From the NCBI GenBank assembly GCA_035477115.1, contig DATIKW010000022.1, positions 62,001-126,000 on the forward strand: a stretch of DNA of 64,000 nt, read 5' to 3'. Below, piece after piece: positions 50,035-56,574 of the stretch. Under the pieces are notes generated by a model. The model had not been told where the DNA came from and did no database searches. It saw nothing but the letters and a program-made list of their open reading frames with translations. Every line of letters starts with the position of its first letter. Position 1 is the first letter of the stretch. Origin of the DNA: UBA995 sp035477115 (GTDB lineage: Bacteria; Bacillota; Sulfobacillia; UBA995). The position numbers were made by a program, and so were the translations under genes.

Positions 50035-51078
50035 GTGGCGGTCGGGGATGGCGCCGGGAGCCTGGCGGTCGTCGGCACCGCCCGCGGGGTCGGCAAGACC
50101 AGCACTTTCAACCACCTCGTGGCTCAGGCCCACGCGGCAGGCGTATGCGTGGGCCTGATGGCGAGCGGCCGGGAAGGCGAAGAAGTGGACGGCGCCGGTC
50201 ACGACGACCACCCGTCGGTGCACGCTCCCCGGGGCAGCCTGGTGGCGACGGCCGCGGAAGCACTTCGCCGGAGCGAGGCTTATCTCGAAGTCCTGGAGGT
50301 TCTACCCCACGCGGGACCGCTCGGACAGACCGTCCTGGCCCGGGTATGCGAGCCCGGTCGCCTTCTCCTGGCAGGTCCGCCGACCGCCCGGGCGCTGCGG
50401 GAGGCGGTCGGCCGGCTGAACGCGCTCGGCGGCGATCTCGTCCTGGTTGACGGGTCGCTCGACCGGGTGGCGTCCGCCGCTCCCCTGGTCACCGGGGGTA
50501 CGGTGGTCGCGACCGGAGCGGCGGTGGGGGGCGGGCTGCGGGAGGTTGCGGAGCGGACGCGGTTGCTCCTGGAGTTCCTCCGGCTCCCCCGCGTGGAGGA
50601 TCCTCGGCTAGGGCATGCCGCCGGTCGCGCGGTGAGGCAGTGGCGTGTCGCGGTCGTGCACGATGACTATCGGGTGGAGCCGCTCAGCTTGCGGACGGCA
50701 CTGGGGAGCGCCGGGACCATCGCCGGGGCGATCGAGGAGGGGGCGCGGGCGCTGGTGCTGGCCGGTGCCCTGGCGGAGGGCGTGTTGGAGGCGATGGCCG
50801 CGCTCGGCCCGCGGCAGCCCGGGTTGCAGGTGATCGTCCCCGACGGCACCCATATCTTCGCCGGCAGTCGGGCCTGGGCCCGGTTCGGGCGCTCGGGAGG
50901 GAGAGTCGCCGTCTTGCAGTCGATAGCGGTGCGTGCGGTGACGCTGAACCCGTTCGGGCCGGAGGGATTGGCCCTCGACCCCGACCAGTTGCTGGAAGAA
51001 ATCGGCCGGGTGGCCAGGCCCCTGCCCGTATTCGACCTGGTGCTGGGTCGCGCCAAGAATCTGGAGGTCGCGGCATGA
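50035..51078 (+). CDS. P-loop protein of lysine fermentation cluster (SIMIBI-like)
   Basis: This protein of about 347 residues has a Walker A-like motif GTARGVGKTSTFNHL near residue 14 and a Walker B-like LVLVDGSLDR near residue 140. This resembles SIMIBI-class NTPases such as BioD or MeaB. The C-terminal half is Ala/Leu/Gly-rich without clear motifs. Genes of this type accompany kamD/kamE in lysine fermenters, but no function is established that I can state. The start is uncertain: ATG at 49918 would overlap kdd by 74 bases with atypical residues, so I prefer GTG at 50035. It overlaps the MutS-like gene by 4 bases. Confidence 0.65.
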   Translation: MAVGDGAGSLAVVGTARGVGKTSTFNHLVAQAHAAGVCVGLMASGREGEEVDGAGHDDHPSVHAPRGSLVATAAEALRRSEAYLEVLEVLPHAGPLGQTVLARVCEPGRLLLAGPPTARALREAVGRLNALGGDLVLVDGSLDRVASAAPLVTGGTVVATGAAVGGGLREVAERTRLLLEFLRLPRVEDPRLGHAAGRAVRQWRVAVVHDDYRVEPLSLRTALGSAGTIAGAIEEGARALVLAGALAEGVLEAMAALGPRQPGLQVIVPDGTHIFAGSRAWARFGRSGGRVAVLQSIAVRAVTLNPFGPEGLALDPDQLLEEIGRVARPLPVFDLVLGRAKNLEVAA

Positions 51079-52718
51079 AAGGCTTCTTGCTGGCCGCCAC
51101 CGAGACCGGCCTGGGCTTTGACCGGGTGTGGGCGATGCTGGAGCCGGCCTGCCCGCTGGGCCGGGAGGCGAAGGCGCGCGCCCGGCCGTTCCTGCCCGGG
51201 CAGGAGGCGGAACTGGAGGCGGAGTTGGACCGGGTCGAAGCGGCCCGGCGGGCGTGGGACCTCGCCCCCTCGGCAGCTCGGAGCTTGCATGGGCGGCTGG
51301 CCAGGCTTCGCGACTTGCAGGGTTCGGTCGCCGCCGCCGTCCGAGGGGCCACCCTTGACGTGGTGGAACTCTATGAATTGAAGCGGTTCGCGCGGCTGTG
51401 CGAGGAAATTGAGGACTTGCTCGCCCGCCTGCCCTGGGAGCGTCCGCCGGAACTCGGGCTCCGTGACTTGACCGCGATCGTGCGACTCCTCGACCCGCGC
51501 GGTACCGGCAGTCCTGGGTTCTTCGTGGGCGATGAATTTTCGGCCGCCCTGGTCCGCGTGCGCCGGCATAAGCGGGCTTGCGAGCTGAGCCTGGCCGAGG
51601 AGCGGCGGGAACAGGCGGCCGCCGTCGCCCGGCGGGTTGGCCGAGAGCCCGGCGCAGGAGGCGAACTGGCGGTCGCCGCGGCCGATGTCGAGCAGCTGGC
51701 GGCGGCGCACCGGGACCCGGACCTGCTGGCCGTCCGAGAAGCCGGCGGTTACGGCTACTTCCGCCTGCGCCCGGGCCCCCGGGCCAGAGAGGCCGAGGAG
51801 TTGTTGGCCCACCTCCGGGAACAAGAACGACAGGAAGAGGCGAAGGTGCGTTCGCGGTTGTCCCGGAGCGTCGCCCGCCGGGGGCCGGACCTGCTCCATA
51901 ACCTGTCGGTGCTGGGCAAAGTAGACTTCCTGTTCGCGCGGGCCCGGCTCGCCCGGGAGATGGATGGGAGGCGGCCCGTCCTCCGGCCGCCCGGCGAGGG
52001 ACTGGCCATCACCGACGGCCGCCATCCCGTCGTGGAGGCGTCGCTCAAGGGGACCGGGCGCCGGTTCACCCCGCTGGCGGTGGAGTTGGCGCCGGGGGCG
52101 GCCGTGCTGACCGGACCGAACATGGGCGGGAAGACCGTGGCCCTGCGGACGGTCGGCCTGGCGGTGGCCATGGCCCAGATGGGCCTCCTGGTCCCCGGTC
52201 GCCTGGCATGGTCGCCGGTTGCCTTCATCTTCTACGGCGGCCAGGAAGAGGAGAGCCGCCCCGGTCTGAGTGCCTTCGCCATGGAAGTGACGCGGCTGCG
52301 CGAGCCGCTGGCGCGGCGGGATGAGGGAGGACTGCTCCTGCTCGACGAGTTCGCCCGCGGCACCAACCCGCGGGAGGGCAGGGCCCTCTCGGCCGCCGTA
52401 CTCCGGCGGCTGGCGGGTAGCGCGAGCCTCTGTTTCCTGGCCACCCACCATTCCGGGGTAGCGGAACTGGCAGGGATCCCGCACTGGCAAACCCGGGGAC
52501 TGCGCGGCGAGTCGCTGGCCGACGTACATCCCGCTGCCGGAGCCGAATGGCTATACGAGCACATGGATTACCGGTTGGAGCGGGTATCGCCGGGGACGCT
52601 TGCTCCCCGGGAGGCGCTGCTGGTGGCCAGGCTGTTAGGCCTGGATGAAGAAGTCGTCGCCCTGGCGGAGACGTATTTGCGGGCGGGGGCGGATGAGGGT
52701 GAGGCGGAAGGAAGATGA
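51075..52718 (+). CDS. MutS-like ATPase of lysine fermentation cluster
   Basis: This 547-residue protein has the MutS core helical domain and the MutS ABC-type ATPase: Walker A GPNMGGKTVALRTVG near residue 350, Walker B GGLLLLDEFARGTNP near 420 and ATHHSGVAEL after it. The N-terminal mismatch-recognition domain of true MutS is missing, and so is the C-terminal HTH. It is therefore not a mismatch repair protein by domain content. Sitting between the P-loop protein and kamD, with 4-base overlaps to both, it probably serves the aminomutase, perhaps in reactivating it; that is inference. Confidence 0.85.
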   Translation: MKGFLLAATETGLGFDRVWAMLEPACPLGREAKARARPFLPGQEAELEAELDRVEAARRAWDLAPSAARSLHGRLARLRDLQGSVAAAVRGATLDVVELYELKRFARLCEEIEDLLARLPWERPPELGLRDLTAIVRLLDPRGTGSPGFFVGDEFSAALVRVRRHKRACELSLAEERREQAAAVARRVGREPGAGGELAVAAADVEQLAAAHRDPDLLAVREAGGYGYFRLRPGPRAREAEELLAHLREQERQEEAKVRSRLSRSVARRGPDLLHNLSVLGKVDFLFARARLAREMDGRRPVLRPPGEGLAITDGRHPVVEASLKGTGRRFTPLAVELAPGAAVLTGPNMGGKTVALRTVGLAVAMAQMGLLVPGRLAWSPVAFIFYGGQEEESRPGLSAFAMEVTRLREPLARRDEGGLLLLDEFARGTNPREGRALSAAVLRRLAGSASLCFLATHHSGVAELAGIPHWQTRGLRGESLADVHPAAGAEWLYEHMDYRLERVSPGTLAPREALLVARLLGLDEEVVALAETYLRAGADEGEAEGR

Positions 52719-54292
52719 ATGAGCGACCTGCGGCCATACCGGCCGACCTCGAGCTGGATGGCAGGTTGGTAGACCAAGCGAGGGAAGATGCCCGGGCCAT
52801 CGCCCGCGAGGTGCTGGACCATGTCCGGGAGCACACCACCACCAGCATGGAGCGGACCGCCTTGCGGCTGGCCGGCATCGACGGCGTGGATGCCGAGGGC
52901 ACACCGCTACCCAATCTGCTGGTCGAGCAAATGGGGGCCGGTCTCGGATACGGTGCCGCCTACTGGCTGTTCAACGCGGTTGCGGCCACCGGCCTGGACC
53001 CGATGGCGGTGGCCGGGGCGGTCGCCGAGGGCCGGATCGATCTCGCCCGCGTACCTTCGGCCCCGCCGGGGCGAGTTCGGGAGCTGGGCAGGGCGGCGGC
53101 CCGGGCGGCGGTGGCGGCGGTCGACGCCCGCCGGCAGGAACGGGACGCCCTCGTGGGACGGCTGGGCAATCCGCCTTCGCCCTGGCTGTACGTCATCGTG
53201 GCCACCGGCAACATCTACGAGGACGTGGTTCAGGCCCGATCGGCGGCCCGGATGGGGGCCGATGTCATCGCCGTCATCCGTTCGACCGGCCAGAGCTTGC
53301 TGGACTACGTCCCCTACGGCCCGACGGTCGAGGGCTATGCCGGCACCTACGCCACTCAAGCCAACTTCCGGGTGATGCGGGAGGCGCTGGACGGCGTGTC
53401 GCAGGAAGTGGGCCGCTACATCAGGCAGGTCAACTACGCCTCCGGCCTGTGCATGCCGGAAATCGCGACGATGGGCGCAATCGAGCGCCTGGACATGATG
53501 CTGAACGACGCGATGTACGGCATACTGTTCCGGGACATCAATCCCCGCCGGACGTTGATCGACCAGTACCTGTCGCGGCGGATCAGCGCCCGGGCCGGCC
53601 ACATCATCAACACCGGGGAGGACAACTACCTCACCACCGATGACGCCTACGAGGCGGCCCACACGGTGATCGCCTCCCAGTTCATCAACGAGCAGTTCGC
53701 GCTGTCGGCGGGGCTCAAGCCGGAGCAGATCGGCCTCGGGCACGCTTTCCAGATGGACCCGGAGATGACCGGCGGCCTGCTGGCGGAGATCGCCCAGGCC
53801 GCCCTGGTCCGGGCGCTATTCCCCGGGTGCCCCATCAAGTTCATGCCGCCGACCAAGTACAAGACGGGCAATATCTTCCGCGCTCACTTGCAGGACGCCC
53901 TGTTCAACCTGGTGGGCGTGATGACCGGCCAGGGCATCCAACTCCTCGGGATGCCCACCGAAGCCCTGCACACCCCCTTCGTCGGCGACCGCTATTTGGC
54001 GCTGGAAAATGCCCGCTACGTGATGAACAACGCGCGTGGTCTCGGACAGGAACTGGCCCTGCGACCGGGCGGCCGCATCGGGCGGCGGGCCGGCGAGGTG
54101 CTGGAGCGGGCGGCGGGCCTGCTGGGAGAGATCCGTTACCTGGGACTGTGGGAAGCTTTGGAGCAGGGCTTCTTTGCCGGAGTGCGCCGCGACCGCGAGG
54201 GCGGCAAGGGGCGGGAAGGGGTGGTCCTCCGGGAGGCCGACTACTTCAATCCGTTCCTGGAGGCACTGGAGGGAGGCGGCGGCGATGGTTGA
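52715..54292 (+). CDS. kamD: Lysine 5,6-aminomutase alpha subunit
   Basis: This 525-residue protein matches the large TIM-barrel subunit of adenosylcobalamin/PLP-dependent lysine 5,6-aminomutase, which is about 516 residues in known fermenters. Typical stretches are GAGLGYGAAYWLFNAVAATGLDP, VIRSTGQSLLDYVPYGPTVEGYAGTYATQANFRVMR, INTGEDNYLTTDDAYEAAHTVIASQFINEQFA and LLGMPTEALHTPFVGDRYLALENARYV. With KamE it moves the terminal amino group of beta-lysine (or D-lysine) to the neighbouring carbon. ATG overlaps the MutS-like stop. Confidence 0.95.
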   Translation: MNERPAAIPADLELDGRLVDQAREDARAIAREVLDHVREHTTTSMERTALRLAGIDGVDAEGTPLPNLLVEQMGAGLGYGAAYWLFNAVAATGLDPMAVAGAVAEGRIDLARVPSAPPGRVRELGRAAARAAVAAVDARRQERDALVGRLGNPPSPWLYVIVATGNIYEDVVQARSAARMGADVIAVIRSTGQSLLDYVPYGPTVEGYAGTYATQANFRVMREALDGVSQEVGRYIRQVNYASGLCMPEIATMGAIERLDMMLNDAMYGILFRDINPRRTLIDQYLSRRISARAGHIINTGEDNYLTTDDAYEAAHTVIASQFINEQFALSAGLKPEQIGLGHAFQMDPEMTGGLLAEIAQAALVRALFPGCPIKFMPPTKYKTGNIFRAHLQDALFNLVGVMTGQGIQLLGMPTEALHTPFVGDRYLALENARYVMNNARGLGQELALRPGGRIGRRAGEVLERAAGLLGEIRYLGLWEALEQGFFAGVRRDREGGKGREGVVLREADYFNPFLEALEGGGGDG

Positions 54293-55049
54293 AGTTGAAG
54301 GAGTACGCCCTTACGGCGACCGCCGGGATGACGGGGCGGTTCAGGTCAGCTTCACCTTGCCGGTGCCGGACGGCGAACGGGCGCGCGAGGCCGCCCGGAT
54401 GCTCATGCGCCAGATGGGCCTCGAGGAGCCGCAGGTGGTCTTCGCCCGCGACCTGGGAGGCGACTTCACTTTCGTGGTGGGCTACGGCCGCTGCCGGCAT
54501 GCGGTGGACCTCGCCGCGGTGCGGGTGGCCCGGGTCAATGCCGAGGTGATGGACTTCAAGGCCGTGAACCGCTTTGCCCGCGAGCGCCTCGGCCGCAAGG
54601 TGGTGGTGGTGGGCGCTTGCACCGGCAGCGACGCCCACACCCTGGGGCTGGACGCCATCCTCAGCATGAAAGGGTTCGCCGGCGATTACGGGCTCGAGCG
54701 CTACCCGGAGTTCCGGGTGGTCAACCTGGGCAGCCAGGTGCCCAACGAGACGCTGGCCGGGCGGGCGGTTGAAGAAGGGGCCGATGCCATCCTGGTATCG
54801 CAGGTGGTCACCATGCGCGATGTGCACCTGACCAACCTCAGCCGTCTGGCGGAGATGCTCGAGGCGGAAGGCGTCCGCGACCGGGTGGTGCTGGTCTGCG
54901 GCGGTCCGCGGATCACCCACGAACTGGCGGTCGAGCTGGGCTATGACGCCGGGTTCGGCCCGGGTACCGGCGCTTCGATGGTGGCTTCTTTCATAGTCCA
55001 GGAACTCGACCGGCGCCGGCAGGTCCGGCGGGCGGGGCAGGAGGGGTGA
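54285..55049 (+). CDS. kamE: Lysine 5,6-aminomutase beta subunit, B12-binding
   Basis: This 254-residue subunit has a short dimerisation domain and a Rossmann B12-binding domain with the base-off motif DAHTLG (D116, H118, G121). K129 lies 11 residues after the His, the same spacing as the PLP lysine after the cobalt His in the characterised enzyme. VNLGSQV and VCGGPRI provide the remaining cobalamin contacts. It carries both cofactors to the KamD barrel. It overlaps kamD by 8 bases. All catalytic residues look intact. Confidence 0.95.
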   Translation: MVEVEGVRPYGDRRDDGAVQVSFTLPVPDGERAREAARMLMRQMGLEEPQVVFARDLGGDFTFVVGYGRCRHAVDLAAVRVARVNAEVMDFKAVNRFARERLGRKVVVVGACTGSDAHTLGLDAILSMKGFAGDYGLERYPEFRVVNLGSQVPNETLAGRAVEEGADAILVSQVVTMRDVHLTNLSRLAEMLEAEGVRDRVVLVCGGPRITHELAVELGYDAGFGPGTGASMVASFIVQELDRRRQVRRAGQEG

Positions 55050-55052
55050 GCG

Positions 55053-55463
55053 ATGGAGGGCGAGCAGGTTGTCTTGCGCTTCCGCGCAGGGCCGGCTGAT
55101 GCCCATTACGCCGGCAACCTGGTGGCGGGGGGCCGGATCCTGCAGTGGTTCGGTGATGCTGCAACGGCGCTGTGCATAATGCATGACGGCGATGAAGGGC
55201 TGTTCGTGGCGTACGACCGGGTCGAGTTCGTGGCCCCGGTGCACGCCGGCGACTTCCTGGAAGTACGGGGACGGATCACCCGGACTGGCAACACCTCGCG
55301 GGGCATGAGTTTCGAGGCCTACAAGTTCATCGGCGCCGCGGGCGCGGGCAGCCGGGAGTCGGCGGCGGATGTGCTGGAACCCCCGCTCCTGGTCGCCCGG
55401 GCCTCGGGCACCTGCGTTGTCCCGGCCCAGCGCCGGCGGAAGCGGGGGGAGACGGGTGGATAA
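55053..55463 (+). CDS. kal: 3-Aminobutyryl-CoA ammonia lyase
   Basis: This 136-residue hot-dog-fold protein has AGNLVAGGRILQWFGDAATAL and LFVAYDRVEFVAPVHAGDFLEVRG, typical of Kal and related acyl-CoA enzymes. It removes ammonia from L-3-aminobutyryl-CoA to give crotonyl-CoA, the last step before the butyrate branch. Only three bases separate it from kamE, and its TAA overlaps the kce start. Length is as expected. On sequence alone a thioesterase would be possible; the gene context decides the call. Confidence 0.9.
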   Translation: MEGEQVVLRFRAGPADAHYAGNLVAGGRILQWFGDAATALCIMHDGDEGLFVAYDRVEFVAPVHAGDFLEVRGRITRTGNTSRGMSFEAYKFIGAAGAGSRESAADVLEPPLLVARASGTCVVPAQRRRKRGETGG

Positions 55464-56271
55464 GCTATGGATCACGGCGGCCCTGGTGGGAGCGGAAGTC
55501 ACCCGGGAGCAACAGCCGCACCTGCCGATCACTCCCGAGGAGATCGCGGAAGAGGCGGCCGCCGCACGCGAGGCGGGGGCGGCCATCGTGCACCTGCACG
55601 TACGCGACGCGGCCGGACGCCCCACCCAGGACCGGGCGGTATTCGCCCGGACGATCGAGTTGATCCGCGGCCGCACCGACGTGATCATCCAGGCCTCCAC
55701 GGGCGGCGCGGTGGGCATGACGGCCGATGAACGGGCCCAGCCGCTCCTCCTCCGGCCGGAGATGGCCACCCTGACCTGCGGTTCGGTCAACTTCGGCGAC
55801 GGCGTATTCTTGAACCCGCCCGCGGTGATCGAGCACTTCGCGCGCGTCATGAAGGAACTCGGGATCAAGCCGGAGATCGAGGTGTTCGAGATGGGGATGA
55901 TCGCCAGCGCCCTCGGTCTCGTGAAGCGGGGACTGCTCGAGACCCCCTTGCACTTCGACCTGGTGATGGGAGTGCCCGGCGGCATCCCCGCTTCTCCGGC
56001 GCATCTCATCCACCTGGTGGCAGAACTGCCTTCGGGCAGCACCTGGAGCGTGGCGGGCATGGGCCGCCACGAACTGACGCTGGGGACCATGGCCATCGCC
56101 ATGGGCGGGCACGTCCGGGTCGGCTTCGAGGATAATATCTACTATCGCAAGGGGGAACTGGCCGCCGGCAATGCGCAACTGGTGGCCAGGATCGCCAGGA
56201 TCGGGCGGGAACTCGAGCGGCCCCCGGCAACCCCGGATGAGGTGCGGATAGCCCTCGGGATAGCCCGATGA
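55456..56271 (+). CDS. kce: 3-Keto-5-aminohexanoate cleavage enzyme
   Basis: This 271-residue BKACE (DUF849) family TIM barrel has the zinc-binding HLH at residues 46-48 and a third zinc ligand E225 in VGFEDN, matching His46, His48 and Glu230 of the studied Kce. QASTGG is part of the substrate site, and CGSVNFGD and HFDLVMGVPGG are also family marks. It converts 3-keto-5-aminohexanoate plus acetyl-CoA to 3-aminobutyryl-CoA and acetoacetate. GTG at 55456 lies inside the end of kal, behind GGGGGAG. It is the last gene of the cluster. Confidence 0.94.
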   Translation: MDKLWITAALVGAEVTREQQPHLPITPEEIAEEAAAAREAGAAIVHLHVRDAAGRPTQDRAVFARTIELIRGRTDVIIQASTGGAVGMTADERAQPLLLRPEMATLTCGSVNFGDGVFLNPPAVIEHFARVMKELGIKPEIEVFEMGMIASALGLVKRGLLETPLHFDLVMGVPGGIPASPAHLIHLVAELPSGSTWSVAGMGRHELTLGTMAIAMGGHVRVGFEDNIYYRKGELAAGNAQLVARIARIGRELERPPATPDEVRIALGIAR

Positions 56272-56285
56272 TAGGCTGACTCCAC

Positions 56286-56313
56286 GTAAGGGCGGGTTGC
56301 GAACCCGCCCCTA
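56286..56313. repeat. Intergenic palindromic repeat, copy 8
   Basis: Arms TAAGGGCGGGTT and AACCCGCCCCTA around GCG; one mismatch in the arms. It lies 15 bases after kce, between the lysine cluster and the transporter genes. Confidence 0.85.
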
Positions 56314-56341
56314 GTGCGCCCTACTCATCTTGCACCTGCTT

Positions 56342-56379
56342 GCATATTATATGCTGGCCTGGGAGGAATTCCGGCCAGC
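56342..56379. other. Palindrome and hairpin in the transporter leader
   Basis: A perfect 13-base palindrome GCATAT-T-ATATGC (56342-56354) is immediately followed by a 7-bp stem GCTGGCC/GGCCAGC (56353-56379, 13-base loop). They stand about 200 bases before the solute-binding protein gene and may be an operator and a leader structure. The remaining bases to 56574 show no clear motif; no lysine-riboswitch or T-box signature was found. Confidence 0.4.
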
Positions 56380-56574
56380 ATTGCCGAAACAAACCGACGC
56401 TTTCCAGCCGAGGACGCCCGGATGGGCGGGTCTCGTTTCTTATCCTTATCCGAATCCGATCATCCCAGGGGGAGGGGGATCCCAGGGGGCGTTGGAGGGC
56501 TCCCCGATGCTTCAGGTCGGCTTTAGCAGCGAAGTCAGGGCATCTTTCCTGAAGAACACCGAGGAGGTGGAAGT

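Noticed and set aside
51075..52718. DNA mismatch repair protein MutS/MutS2
   Set aside because: The mismatch-binding N-terminal domain and the Smr domain are absent, and the gene is locked inside a catabolic operon.
2361..56313. The eight palindromes as intrinsic terminators or as a CRISPR array
   Set aside because: They lack T-runs and occur between divergent genes, which excludes a general terminator role. They are single, widely spaced copies without spacers, which excludes CRISPR.
56314..56574. Lysine riboswitch or T-box before the transporter operon
   Set aside because: Neither the conserved T-box sequence (GGTGG-A-CGCG type) nor a recognisable lysine-riboswitch core could be found by eye; only a simple palindrome and stem are visible.
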